A DNA stretch of 12,297 bases from Gammaproteobacteria bacterium. Its GTDB lineage: Bacteria; Pseudomonadota; Gammaproteobacteria; SZUA-229. Made by a program: the position numbers and the translations under genes. Below are positions 1 through 8,629 of this stretch, piece after piece. Numbering within the stretch: position 1 is the stretch's first letter; the number at the start of each line of letters is the position of its first letter. The stretch is from assembly GCA_029880105.1 (NCBI GenBank), contig JAOUPA010000046.1, forward strand, positions 1-12,297, read 5' to 3'. The notes beneath the pieces are model-generated. The model was not told where the DNA came from, ran no database searches, and saw only the letters and a list, made by a program, of their open reading frames with translations.

Positions 1-2
1 TA

Positions 3-2945
3 ATGAAATGTCATGACGCATTTGAAAGTCTTGGCCAACGACGGATTGATTCACTAAATATTACCGTTGAAGAATACCGTCATAAAAAGACCGGTGCACT
101 TCACTATCACCTGGCTTCTGAAAATACCGAGAATGTATTTCTGGTTGGTTTTAGAACGGTACCGATGGATTCAACAGGCGTCGCCCACATACTGGAGCAC
201 ACGGCTTTATGCGGCAGTAAACACTACCCGGTGCGCGATCCGTTCTTCATGATGATTCGTCGATCACTGAATACCTTCATGAATGCATTTACCAGTAGTG
301 ACTGGACCGCCTATCCCTTCGCTAGCAAGAACAGGAAAGATTTTAATAACCTGCTCGATGTTTACCTCGACGCGGTTTTCTTTACCCGTCTGGATGAGCT
401 GGATTTTTTGCAGGAAGGCCACCGTGTTGAGTTTTCAGAGCCGGATAATACGCAATCTGATCTTGAGTTCAAAGGCGTTGTTTTTAATGAAATGAAAGGT
501 GCGATGAGTTCGCCGGTCAGTGTGCTCTGGCAGACACTGAGTAAGTATCTATACCCGACTACGACCTACCATTTTAATAGCGGTGGTGAGCCAGCCGATA
601 TCCCTGATTTAAGCTATCAGCAGTTAAAGGCATTTCATAAAACGCATTACCACCCCAGTAATGCAGTATTCATGACCTTTGGTGATATTCCTGCTGCTGA
701 ACATCAACAGCGCTTTGAAGAAAAGGCACTGTCGGAATTTGACCGGCTGGATGTGCATATAGCTGTCGATCCTGAAAAGCGTTACCTGGCACCGATATCG
801 GTCGAAGAGGCCTATGCCTATGATGTAACTGACGATGAGGGTGTTGAAGAAAAAACCCATCACGTGCTTTCTTGGTTGCTTGGCCCGTGCACTTCGCTTG
901 ATGAAATGATGAAGGCCAATCTGCTCTCGCAGGTATTGCTGGATAATAGCTCTTCACCACTGCGCTATGCACTGGAAAAATCCGATCTGGGTACGGCGCC
1001 ATCGCCATTATGTGGTCTCGAAGATTCTAATTATGAAATGTGTTTTGTCTGTGGTCTTGAAGGCAGCGAAGTGCATCATGCCGTCGAAGTTGAAAACCTG
1101 ATATTGAATGTGCTCGAACAGGTCGCAGAGAATGGTATTGCACATGAGAAACTCGAGTCGGTACTGCATCAGCTCGAAATCAGTCAGCGCGAGATTGGCG
1201 GTGACGGTTATCCTTTTGGTCTGCAATTGATTCTCGCCGGTTTGACTGCAGCGATTCATCGCAGTGACCCGACAGCTCTGCTCAACCTTGATCCTGTTAT
1301 TGATTCGCTGCGTGAAGAGATCAAGGATCCCGACTTTATCAAACAGTTAGTGAAAAAATACCTGTTAGATAATCCGCATCGTGTTCGTCTGACACTGCGA
1401 CCTGATACTGATCTCAGTCAGCGAAAAGAAGCTGCGGAGAAGGCACGTCTTGCTGCCATGAAAGCAGTAATGTCAGATGATGAAAAACAAAAAGTAATTA
1501 AGCGTGCTGAAGCACTGGCACAGAGGCAGGCGCAGGTCGATGATCCTGATATTCTGCCCAAGGTGGATCTAGAAGATGTGCCGCCTGAGCTATCGATTCC
1601 TGAAGCGCAGAGCAGATCGATTGCTGGCACTGAATCTGCACTGTATGCACAGGGTACCAATGGCCTGGTCTATCATGAGCTCGCCATTGATATGCCGGAG
1701 CTTACTGATGTACAGCTTGATTTAATTCCGTATTATTCGATGTGCCTGACAGAACTGGGCTGCGGTGATAACGACTATCTTAAAATGCAGGAGCTGCAGT
1801 CTAGTGTTAGCGGAGGTATCCAGGCGCACTCCAGCGTCCTCGCCGAGATGAATGATGTGCAAGCTGCCAGGGCCTATTTTATTTTTCTGGGTAAGGCGCT
1901 CAATAGAAATAATAACAAGCTGGCCGGGCTGATGCGTGACACCATGCATACTGTACGTTTTGATGAACATGATCGTATCAAAGAGCTTATCTCTCAGAAG
2001 CGTGCACGTCGTGAGCGTAGTGTGACCGGTAGTGGCCATACACTTGCTATGACCGCAGCTGCCAGTGGTATGAGTCCGGTAGCTGCACTGTCACACCGTT
2101 ATTCTGGTCTTGAAGGCATCCGTTTCATCAAGCAACTTGATGATGCCAATCATGATGATAATGGAGCACAGTCAATAAGCGATTTTGCTGATGGACTCTC
2201 TGAATTACACCAACAAATACGACAGGCGCCACGGCGTTATATGATGACTGCCGAGTCCGACAAACTCGATTCACTGGTTAATGAGTTTGAGCAGATATGG
2301 ACACCCGAGAGTGCATCCGATTCATTCAAGGCGTTTTCGCTAAATCAAAATCACCATCAGGTTAAGCAATTGTGGGTAGCCAATACCCAGGTGAACTTCT
2401 GCGCCAAGGCCTTTCCGACAGTGCCTATGGAACATGAAGATGCTGCAGCCTTATCGGTACTGGGTGGATTCCTGCGCAATGGTTTCTTGCATACCGCCGT
2501 GCGTGAAAAGGGTGGTGCCTATGGTGGAGGTGCTACACATGATTCCAGTATTGCAGCGTTTAAATTTTATTCATACCGAGATCCACGTTTGACTGAAACG
2601 CTCGATGATTTTGACCGTTCTATCGACTGGATGCTGAACAACAAGCATGAGTGGCGTCAGCTCGAAGAGGCGATACTAGGTGTGATTGGTGCGATGGATA
2701 AACCGGGTTCGCCAGCGGGTGAGGCGCGTCACGCCTTCCATAATCAGTTGCATGGACGTACACGCGAAAAACTGCAGGCCATAAGGCAGCGAGTACTTGC
2801 GGTAACGCTGGATGATCTGAAGCGCGTTGCTGAAACTTACCTGCAACCGGACAAGGCAAGTATTGCAGTGATTACCAGTGCCAATACCCAGGAAAAACTG
2901 GCTGATAAAATTGCTGCCATGGGACTGGATATTTATAAACTCTGA
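3..2945 (+). CDS. M16C insulinase-family zinc metallopeptidase, presequence-protease (PreP)-like
   Basis: Large two-lobed zinc peptidase of 980 aa, the usual size for the PreP/M16C family, which degrades short unstructured peptides inside a closed chamber. Seen: the inverted zinc motif HILEH at residues 62-66 (H62 and H66 as ligands, E65 as general base) with the distal glutamate ligand at E163 in FNEMKGAM. The second lobe carries the family's Arg-Tyr pair, R834 and Y840 in REKGGAYGGGA, which positions substrate. The middle (about 470-530) is rich in charged residues, as expected for the helical linker joining the halves. There is no signal peptide, so a cytosolic location is inferred. The first ATG is only two bases from the window edge, so no ribosome binding site can be seen and a slightly longer N-terminus cannot be excluded, although the length argues for a near-complete protein. 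Its stop overlaps the next gene's start by one base (TGATG), implying translational coupling. Physiological substrates in bacteria are poorly known. Confidence 0.9.
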   Translation: MKCHDAFESLGQRRIDSLNITVEEYRHKKTGALHYHLASENTENVFLVGFRTVPMDSTGVAHILEHTALCGSKHYPVRDPFFMMIRRSLNTFMNAFTSSDWTAYPFASKNRKDFNNLLDVYLDAVFFTRLDELDFLQEGHRVEFSEPDNTQSDLEFKGVVFNEMKGAMSSPVSVLWQTLSKYLYPTTTYHFNSGGEPADIPDLSYQQLKAFHKTHYHPSNAVFMTFGDIPAAEHQQRFEEKALSEFDRLDVHIAVDPEKRYLAPISVEEAYAYDVTDDEGVEEKTHHVLSWLLGPCTSLDEMMKANLLSQVLLDNSSSPLRYALEKSDLGTAPSPLCGLEDSNYEMCFVCGLEGSEVHHAVEVENLILNVLEQVAENGIAHEKLESVLHQLEISQREIGGDGYPFGLQLILAGLTAAIHRSDPTALLNLDPVIDSLREEIKDPDFIKQLVKKYLLDNPHRVRLTLRPDTDLSQRKEAAEKARLAAMKAVMSDDEKQKVIKRAEALAQRQAQVDDPDILPKVDLEDVPPELSIPEAQSRSIAGTESALYAQGTNGLVYHELAIDMPELTDVQLDLIPYYSMCLTELGCGDNDYLKMQELQSSVSGGIQAHSSVLAEMNDVQAARAYFIFLGKALNRNNNKLAGLMRDTMHTVRFDEHDRIKELISQKRARRERSVTGSGHTLAMTAAASGMSPVAALSHRYSGLEGIRFIKQLDDANHDDNGAQSISDFADGLSELHQQIRQAPRRYMMTAESDKLDSLVNEFEQIWTPESASDSFKAFSLNQNHHQVKQLWVANTQVNFCAKAFPTVPMEHEDAAALSVLGGFLRNGFLHTAVREKGGAYGGGATHDSSIAAFKFYSYRDPRLTETLDDFDRSIDWMLNNKHEWRQLEEAILGVIGAMDKPGSPAGEARHAFHNQLHGRTREKLQAIRQRVLAVTLDDLKRVAETYLQPDKASIAVITSANTQEKLADKIAAMGLDIYKL

Positions 2946-4003
2946 TGCGAACTATCCCACAACAATATCAGCTGGTCGAAACCCGGCTACAGGAAAAGCA
3001 GGATAACGGCACCACACGCTGCAACCTGTGTTTATGGCGATGCAAAATTGGTCACGGTCAGCGTGGCTTCTGTCAGGCGCATGTCAATCGTAATGGCACG
3101 CTCTACAATCTTTCCTATGGCATTATCTCGTCGATCAGTATTGATGCAATCGAAGATAAGCCAGTGAAGCATTACCGCCCTGGCACGAAGGTGATGTCGG
3201 TCGGTAGCTACGGCTGTAGCTTCCGCTGTGGGGGTTGTCATAACCTGGATATCTCCTGGGGTGTCAGTGTGCTGGATGAACTGGCCAGGGGCGAGTCCAA
3301 AGAGGCCTGGGTACCACCACAGACACTGGTGGATGCTGCGGTCAGGGCAGGGGTACAGGGTATCGCCTTTACCTATTCAGAACCGGCGGTCTGGCTGGAA
3401 TATGTGCTTGATGTCTGCCAGCTGGCACATGCAGCCGGCCTTTACACCGTCTATGTCTCTAACAGTTTTGTCACTGATGAGGCGCTGGAGCTGATTGCAC
3501 CGCATATCGATGTCATGTGCTCGGATATCAAAAGTCTATCGGATGAGTTCTATAAAGACATATGCCAGCCAGCCAGGGTAGAAGAAGTGCTGCACTCGAT
3601 CAAAAAGGCGCACGACCTGGGTATCCATGTTGAGACCCGCACCAATATTATTCCGGGCAAGAATGACAGCGCTGAAGAGCACTACCGGATTGCCTGCTGG
3701 GTTCGCGATAACCTGGGTGTTGACAGCCCCTGGCATATCACCCGGTTTTTCCCTGCTTACAGGCTTAGTCATGTACCAGCAACGCCAGAAGATATACTGT
3801 TCCAGGCACGCGAACAGGCCGAGCGGGCGGGGCTGAGGCATATTTACGTGTATAATGATAAGGGTTGCGACTGCGCTGAAGAGAATCAACCTGTTGAATT
3901 TTATCTCAATGCCAGTGCCGAAGAATTACACCAGACAAAGAAATGCGCTGCCAGCTGTTGTGGCGACGAGGGCGTGCTGCTGAAAAAGTACGAAAACCAA
4001 TAG
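2945..4003 (+). CDS. amrS: Radical SAM enzyme, AmrS (AmmeMemoRadiSam)/PflA-like
   Basis: A 352-aa radical SAM protein. The cluster motif is C91-x3-C95-x2-C98, in a segment reading GCSFRCGGCHNLDIS, which would hold the 4Fe-4S cluster that cleaves S-adenosylmethionine. An N-terminal block with C26, C29, C33 and C43 (CNLCLWRC followed by GHGQRGFC) and the following segment (SSISIDAIEDKPVKHYRPG) match the pattern I know for AmrS, the radical SAM partner of the AMMECR1 and Memo proteins. The tail carries five more cysteines (C308, C310, C334, C338, C339), resembling but not identical to the CPxCG-type end of AmrS. The reaction of this group is not established, to my knowledge. Neither AMMECR1 nor Memo is encoded in the window. 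It overlaps the protease gene by one base, so the two are probably co-expressed. Alternative reading: a generic pyruvate-formate-lyase-activating-enzyme-like protein. The radical SAM call is very secure, the AmrS assignment moderately so. Confidence 0.78.
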   Translation: MRTIPQQYQLVETRLQEKQDNGTTRCNLCLWRCKIGHGQRGFCQAHVNRNGTLYNLSYGIISSISIDAIEDKPVKHYRPGTKVMSVGSYGCSFRCGGCHNLDISWGVSVLDELARGESKEAWVPPQTLVDAAVRAGVQGIAFTYSEPAVWLEYVLDVCQLAHAAGLYTVYVSNSFVTDEALELIAPHIDVMCSDIKSLSDEFYKDICQPARVEEVLHSIKKAHDLGIHVETRTNIIPGKNDSAEEHYRIACWVRDNLGVDSPWHITRFFPAYRLSHVPATPEDILFQAREQAERAGLRHIYVYNDKGCDCAEENQPVEFYLNASAEELHQTKKCAASCCGDEGVLLKKYENQ

Positions 4004-4052
4004 TAAACAAATCTGAATTTATATTTTTAGAAATAAGATGTGAGAGGCCAAT

Positions 4053-4337
4053 ATGACTAGAACCGTACAATGCGTGATATTGAAAACAGAAGCAGAAGGG
4101 CTGGATGCGCCTACGCACCCGGGCGAGCTTGGTATACGTATCTACGAAAACGTATCAAAGGAGGGCTGGAAACAATGGCTGACACGTTTATCTGCCATCA
4201 TCAATGAAAATGGTCTGAACACAGCAGATGTAAGGAGTCTGCAGTTAATTGAAAAACACATGGCGGGTTTCTTTTTTGATGAAGGTGACTATGGTAAGGC
4301 GCCAGCCGGGTTTCAGGCTGGTGGCGGTAAGAAGTAA
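4053..4337 (+). CDS. yggX: YggX: probable Fe(II) trafficking / oxidative damage protection protein
   Basis: A 94-aa cytosolic protein that aligns along its whole length with E. coli YggX (91 aa). Shared features are the MTRTVQC start with the conserved C7, EAEGLDAPTHPGELGIRIYENVSKEGWKQW at 12-41 (key residues: PGELG, then W38 and W41), and IINENGLN followed by a helix ending in FFFDEG. YggX proteins protect Fe-S enzymes from superoxide and are linked to iron handling; the exact mechanism is debated. GAGAGG at 4042-4047, five bases before the ATG, is a good ribosome binding site. The gene lies 49 bp after the radical SAM gene on the same strand and is followed by a strong terminator, so it is the last gene of this transcription unit. 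In many gammaproteobacteria yggX sits beside mutY, which is not seen here. Proximity to an Fe-S enzyme is suggestive only. Confidence 0.93.
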   Translation: MTRTVQCVILKTEAEGLDAPTHPGELGIRIYENVSKEGWKQWLTRLSAIINENGLNTADVRSLQLIEKHMAGFFFDEGDYGKAPAGFQAGGGKK

Positions 4338-4359
4338 GGGGTTCAGATAATATCCAAAT

Positions 4360-4383
4360 AAAAGGCCGCATATGCGGCCTTTT
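4360..4383. terminator. Bidirectional rho-independent terminator between convergent genes
   Basis: A perfect 24-bp palindrome centred between 4371 and 4372: AAAAGGCCGCAT followed by its exact reverse complement. Allowing a minimal loop, the stem is G/C-rich in its core, with a T run on the plus strand (4380-4385) and, by symmetry, a T-rich run on the minus strand. It sits 22 bp after the yggX stop and 79 bp beyond the stop of the leftward symporter gene, so it can end both transcripts. The rest of the convergent gap (4384-4462) shows nothing recognisable. Confidence 0.85.
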
Positions 4384-4462
4384 TTATTGCTATGAATATT
4401 CTTGTTATTGGTTAATTAAAATGAAGCTGTATGCATTTGACATGGCATATTACTGTTTGTAA

Positions 4463-5893
4463 TCACGCCGGGTTTTTAATCTTGTTGTTTGAATTGTTGA
4501 TGATATTCAACGGATAGCTCGTACTTAATATCAGTAGTCCAGCCAGTATACCCGCCATGCCTTCGTATACCTCGTTGTGCCAACCCTGATATCGCCACAG
4601 CATGGCAACGGTTAATCCAGTGATTGATGCCAGTATGCTTAGTTTCTGACCCGGTTTTGCACCAAGGCTCAATGCAATCAGCAGTGGCGCGAAGGCGCTG
4701 GCCAGTCCTGACCATGCCAGTATTACCAGGCTGAACACGCTCTGCTCTTTACTCAATGCCCACAACAACGCCGCCATGGTAATTAACAGGGTAGCGATTT
4801 TTAGCAAGAAGGTGTTTTCGGTTTTGTGTGGTAACAGGTCGTGGGTGATTGCAGCCGAGCAGCTAAGTACCAGTGAATCTGCGGTGGACATGGTAGCGGC
4901 AAAAATACCGGCGAGCACCAGGCCGACTAAAGCTGGGTGTAGTAATTGCAGTGCCATGGTCGGTAATGCCAGTTCAGCATCGAAGCTGCCACTGTTGCTG
5001 AGATAGATGCGCGAGAGCATGCCGACGCCGGTTGCCATGGCATAAAATGCGGTGAACCAGAGGTAGTACCAGAGCCGCGCCTGATTCATCTTGCTATTAC
5101 TTTGCAGAGTCATGAAACGCACCATGATGTGAGGCTGGCCGATGACCGAAAAGCCAGCGAATGCCCAACTCACCGCAAACAGGATGCCACCAGCTATACC
5201 GGGCAGCGCCAGGTCTTTTGGAAACCAGTCGAGAAAGCCGTCTATTGCTCCCATCTGTGCAAGGCTGGCATCGATACCGCCCAGCGATACGGTAGCCATG
5301 ATCAGCATCACTGCCATGGCGATGATCATCACGGTTGACTGTGCGGCGTCTGTCCAGATCGATGCGCGTATACCACCGGCGATGCAGTATAAAGCGACCA
5401 GTACCGCGCCCATAACTGCACCGGCCCAGGTTGGCCAGTCAAACAAAACATATAAGGCTTTGCTACCAGCAACCAGCTGGGCACTGGCATAAGCGAGCAG
5501 AAATAACAGCGAGATAAGGCCGATGACGCGTTGCAGATTATTTTGAAGGCCATCGGCATACCAGTTGCTGAGTACCCCCGCGTAACTGACTTCACCAGTT
5601 CTTTCAGTTGCCAGCCGCAGGCGGTGGTGGACAAAAGTTGATGCCAGAAAGTCACCAGCTATCCAGCCGATCATTAACCATATCGAAGCAAGACCGGTGG
5701 CATAGGTATAACCGATAACACCGATAAACATGTAACCGCTGTTGTTGGTGGCAACCGCGGATAAGCCAACAAGGGCAGGTGAGACTGAGCTGCTGGCTAG
5801 ATAGTAGTCCTGTTTTGTGCCCCGGCTTTTGAATAGCGATGAAATGCCGATCAGGACGAACAGCAGTAGAAAAAACAGAAAGGAAATGATCAT
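4463..5893 (-). CDS. Sodium:solute symporter (SSS/SLC5 family), PutP-like
   Basis: A 476-aa integral inner-membrane protein with about 13 hydrophobic segments, typical of the SSS family, which uses a sodium gradient to import small solutes such as proline, pantothenate or sugars. Against E. coli PutP (recalled, not computed) it keeps the TM2 region LSAVATNNSGYMFIG (44-58), the loop GGIRASIWTDAAQS (173-186), GQPHIMVRFM (252-261) and the helix FAATMSTADSLVLSCSAAITHDL (331-353), which includes the family's sodium-site Ser-Thr pair at S336/T337. PutP's Asp55 position is an asparagine (N50) here. The start has only a poor ribosome binding site; the N-terminus is hydrophobic from residue 1, fitting a first membrane helix. 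It lies 74 bp after the TPR protein gene, with no convincing promoter or terminator in that gap, so it may be the last gene of the ectoine operon. Uptake of ectoine, proline or another compatible solute is inferred from context; substrate is unproven. Confidence 0.88.
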   Translation of the reverse strand: MIISFLFFLLLFVLIGISSLFKSRGTKQDYYLASSSVSPALVGLSAVATNNSGYMFIGVIGYTYATGLASIWLMIGWIAGDFLASTFVHHRLRLATERTGEVSYAGVLSNWYADGLQNNLQRVIGLISLLFLLAYASAQLVAGSKALYVLFDWPTWAGAVMGAVLVALYCIAGGIRASIWTDAAQSTVMIIAMAVMLIMATVSLGGIDASLAQMGAIDGFLDWFPKDLALPGIAGGILFAVSWAFAGFSVIGQPHIMVRFMTLQSNSKMNQARLWYYLWFTAFYAMATGVGMLSRIYLSNSGSFDAELALPTMALQLLHPALVGLVLAGIFAATMSTADSLVLSCSAAITHDLLPHKTENTFLLKIATLLITMAALLWALSKEQSVFSLVILAWSGLASAFAPLLIALSLGAKPGQKLSILASITGLTVAMLWRYQGWHNEVYEGMAGILAGLLILSTSYPLNIINNSNNKIKNPA

Positions 5894-5967
5894 AATTTAT
5901 TATGCTTTATAAGCTGGTTATTATTGTTACAGCAGTAGATAAAATGCTATCTGACTTTGTGTAGAGA

Positions 5968-6849
5968 CTAGTGTGAGTCTGTAGCCAGCAATTCATCGAT
6001 CTTGCCGGAGTTTCTGAGATTCTCGAGTCCCTTGTCAGTTTTGGCTTCATCAAGATAGGTGCCAGAAAGTTCGATGGCGTTTACCAGATCTTCAAAAGCG
6101 GTATCTAGATGGTTGAGCGTCGAATTAGCGCAGGCGCGCTGATAAAATGCGTAAGCATATTGCTCATCAATGGATAAGGCTTTATTGCATAAATTAATTG
6201 CCCATTGCGGCTCGCCCATTTCAAGAACCTCATCTGCTTTGTAGGTCAGGGCTTCTGTATCATTCGGGCTGATAGACAGGATCTGGTCGTATACATCAAT
6301 TTTGGCCTGATGTGTTGCTTCAAGCCCTGCACGCATCCATAACGAATGCATGGTGTTTGTTCGGCTGATATCCTCCTGGGCGGAGATGATTCGATCAGTG
6401 CGATCTTTAAGTTTGCTTTCCAGTGTTAGTAGTCGTTGTTCATAGTCCTCAGTAATATTAGAAACTTTCTGTTCTATGATCTCATTCAGCTTGTGGCGTA
6501 TTTCACGAACCGAGCTCCAGCCAACAAGTGCCAGTATCGAAGCAGCTGCAGCTATAATATAAAAAATATTATTTACAGTACTTGTTGCATAATTAATAGC
6601 GCGATCAGATGCGGCTAGCTCGGTTTTTGTATAACGCTCAATCATTTCGGCTCGTTGAGACTGTAAATCTGTGCGGAGTGTTTTTAACTCATCGAGAACG
6701 TAGCGCTCAACAAATGGGTTGTATAGGGGTTTGTCTAATTTATCAATCACATTATTTTTATCTTCAATTGGTAATTTATCTTCAGTCGCCGCTATTGTTG
6801 ATGAAGGCGCAATAAATAGTAAAAAAATAATTAGCCGATACATATGCAT
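5968..6849 (-). CDS. Membrane-anchored TPR protein following ectC, function unknown
   Basis: A 293-aa protein I cannot assign to a named family. Reading along it: a signal peptide (about 1-21, hydrophobic core YRLIIFLLFIAPSSTIA ending in an AxA-like site), a charged, helical probable periplasmic part of about 70 residues, one membrane helix (about 95-111, IFYIIAAAASILALVGW), a basic stretch just after it (R115, R118, K120) that favours a cytoplasmic C-terminus, a probable coiled coil (about 114-162), and TPR-like helix pairs from about 165 to 266 (for example DTEALTYKADEVLEMGEPQW, then AYAFYQRACANSTLNHLDTA). TPR domains bind other proteins, so a scaffold or sensor role is plausible but inferred. 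GGAG seven bases before the ATG supports this start. It begins only 20 bp after the ectC stop, strongly suggesting co-transcription with ectABC. The DNA is AT-rich like ectA. A signal anchor instead of a cleaved peptide is possible. Confidence 0.8.
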   Translation of the reverse strand: MHMYRLIIFLLFIAPSSTIAATEDKLPIEDKNNVIDKLDKPLYNPFVERYVLDELKTLRTDLQSQRAEMIERYTKTELAASDRAINYATSTVNNIFYIIAAAASILALVGWSSVREIRHKLNEIIEQKVSNITEDYEQRLLTLESKLKDRTDRIISAQEDISRTNTMHSLWMRAGLEATHQAKIDVYDQILSISPNDTEALTYKADEVLEMGEPQWAINLCNKALSIDEQYAYAFYQRACANSTLNHLDTAFEDLVNAIELSGTYLDEAKTDKGLENLRNSGKIDELLATDSH

Positions 6850-6869
6850 TCTATTTCTCCATTGATTTA

Positions 6870-7256
6870 TTATTTTATTTCGTATGATCCATAACTATTG
6901 TGAATTTCACTTCCAGTCAGGGGAGGATTGAATACGCAGGCCATTTTCATTTCGGTAAACGCGCGCAAGATATGTCTGTCATGTTTATCAAGAATGTATA
7001 TCGTGCCAGGCTTAATAGGGAATACTTCGCCAGTATTCAGATTCTCAACTTCCCCGTTACCCGACATACAATAAACAGATTCAAGATGGTTTTGATAGTG
7101 CATCTGAAAATCTGCTCCCTGGTATATTGTCGTGATATGAAATGAAAATCCCATTTTGTCTTCTTTTAGCAGGAGTCTAACGCTATTCCAGTTGCCATTA
7201 GGGTCTTCAATACGACGGTGTGATTTATCGGAGTCCTGTAAGGTTCTAACGATCAT
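6870..7256 (-). CDS. ectC: L-ectoine synthase EctC
   Basis: A 128-aa cupin, the normal length for ectoine synthase, which performs the last step: cyclising N-gamma-acetyl-diaminobutyrate to ectoine with loss of water, in the cytosol. Family signatures are visible: IVRTLQDSDKS at the N-terminus, GNWNSVRLLLKEDKMGFSFH (21-40), the segment HYQNHLESVYCMSGNGEVE, and GTIYILDKHDRHILRA (84-99). By analogy with the structurally studied enzyme, E59, Y87 and H95 are the probable iron ligands. An AGGAAA ribosome binding site precedes the ATG. It lies 65 bp after ectB on the same strand, and 20 bp before the TPR gene. No ectoine hydroxylase (ectD) follows, so hydroxyectoine is not made from genes in this window. 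Confidence 0.97.
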   Translation of the reverse strand: MIVRTLQDSDKSHRRIEDPNGNWNSVRLLLKEDKMGFSFHITTIYQGADFQMHYQNHLESVYCMSGNGEVENLNTGEVFPIKPGTIYILDKHDRHILRAFTEMKMACVFNPPLTGSEIHNSYGSYEIK

Positions 7257-7321
7257 ATAATTATTTCCTGTAGTATATTATGGAGCGCCAGGGATTTTTA
7301 TGTTTAAAAGATGAATGCTGA

Positions 7322-8629
7322 TTAATCATGAATGTGTACATCATCGAAATAATCCGACTTCTCAGGGATGGAGTCTTCTTTTGCGCAAACTTCCTTAACA
7401 GCTAGTTCAACTATATCGATGCCTTTTTTCAGATTTTCTCGGCTCGTAGTAAGAGGGCATAAAAACTTTACAACGTGATCCTCGGCGCCGCTGGTCTCAA
7501 TAATGAGTCCTTTTTGAAACGCGCTATGGGTTATTTTTCCAGCAATTTCGCCATTAATGCAGTTGATGCCCTGAAACATGCCTCTACCACATGTGCTGAA
7601 ATTGCCTTCGCCGTATTTCTCTACAATAGAGGTGAGGCGTTGCGAGATATACACGCCTTTGGATTTGATTTCTTGGGAGAAGGTATCGTCACTCCAGTAA
7701 TGATCAATCGCTGCCTTAGCTGTGACGAATGCAAAATTATTTCCACGAAACGTGCCATTATGTTCTCCTGGTTTCCACTGGTCTAGCTCAGGTTTGATCA
7801 GTACAAGTGCAAATGGTGTTCCGTAGCCGCCTAATGACTTGGACAGGGTAATAATGTCTGGTTTGATGCCAGCTTCCTCAAAACTAAAATATGTGCCAGT
7901 GCGACCACATCCAGCCTGGATATCATCAATAATTAACAGGATGTCATGTTTTCTGCAAACTGTTTCAAGGCTGCGAAGCCATTCGAAGCTTGCAGCGTTA
8001 ATACCACCTTCACCCTGAACGGTTTCAACAATGACAGCAGCAGGATGGTCGATTCCGCTACTGGAGTCAGAAAGAACTTTGTCCAGATAGGCATTGGTGT
8101 CGATATCATCGCCCAGGTAGCCATCATAGGGCATGCGGAATGTTCCGCTAAGACTGACACCGGCCGCACCACGGTGGTGGGAGTTGCCTGTTGTAGCCAG
8201 TGCGCCAAGACTGACGCCATGAAAGCCATTGGTGAAGGCAATGATGTTTTCTCGTCCTGTTACATTGCGTGCGAGCTTTAATGCTGCCTCTACGGCGTTT
8301 GTACCAGTTGGACCTGTAAACTGTAATACATAATCAAGTCCACGTGGCTTCAGGATTTTCTCATTAAAGGTTTCGAGGAACTCCCTTTTGGCTTTTGTGT
8401 GTAGATCAAGACCGTGAGTGATGCCATCATTTTCTATGTAGTCGAGTAATTTTTTCTTAAAAATAGGGTTGTTATGACCGTAGTTTAATGTGCCTGCGCC
8501 AGCGAGAAAGTCCAGGTACTGTTTGCCTTCTTCGTCATAAAGGTGCTCTCCCTTGGCTTTATTGAAAACGCGCGGAAATGACCGCGCATAACTTTGTACT
8601 TCCGATTCTATTTCGTCAAAAACTTTCAT
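7322..8629 (-). CDS. ectB: Diaminobutyrate--2-oxoglutarate aminotransferase EctB
   Basis: A 435-aa class III PLP-dependent aminotransferase that makes L-2,4-diaminobutyrate from aspartate 4-semialdehyde with glutamate as amino donor, the first ectoine-specific step. Seen: the cofactor phosphate loop FTGPTGTNAVEAALKLAR (104-121), the PLP-ring aspartate D235 within LIIDDIQAGCGRTG, the Schiff-base lysine K264 in TLSKSLGGYG, and QGEGGINAAS (205-214). The length and the DDIQAGCGRTG form are typical of EctB rather than of ornithine or GABA aminotransferases. Its ATG overlaps the ectA stop (ATGA, 8626-8629), and its GAGGAA ribosome binding site (8632-8637) lies inside the ectA coding end, so the two are translationally coupled. 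The aspartokinase paralogue (ask_ect) that sometimes feeds this pathway is absent here. Confidence 0.97.
   Translation of the reverse strand: MKVFDEIESEVQSYARSFPRVFNKAKGEHLYDEEGKQYLDFLAGAGTLNYGHNNPIFKKKLLDYIENDGITHGLDLHTKAKREFLETFNEKILKPRGLDYVLQFTGPTGTNAVEAALKLARNVTGRENIIAFTNGFHGVSLGALATTGNSHHRGAAGVSLSGTFRMPYDGYLGDDIDTNAYLDKVLSDSSSGIDHPAAVIVETVQGEGGINAASFEWLRSLETVCRKHDILLIIDDIQAGCGRTGTYFSFEEAGIKPDIITLSKSLGGYGTPFALVLIKPELDQWKPGEHNGTFRGNNFAFVTAKAAIDHYWSDDTFSQEIKSKGVYISQRLTSIVEKYGEGNFSTCGRGMFQGINCINGEIAGKITHSAFQKGLIIETSGAEDHVVKFLCPLTTSRENLKKGIDIVELAVKEVCAKEDSIPEKSDYFDDVHIHD

Noticed and set aside
5142..5492. 116-aa plus-strand frame inside the symporter
   Set aside because: It is antisense to a membrane protein whose family motifs are clear; the frame is a by-product of G+C-rich codons.
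5937..5952. Small hairpin (AGATA/TATCT) between the TPR and symporter genes
   Set aside because: A five-pair A/T-rich stem with no T run cannot be called a terminator, so it does not separate the two genes.
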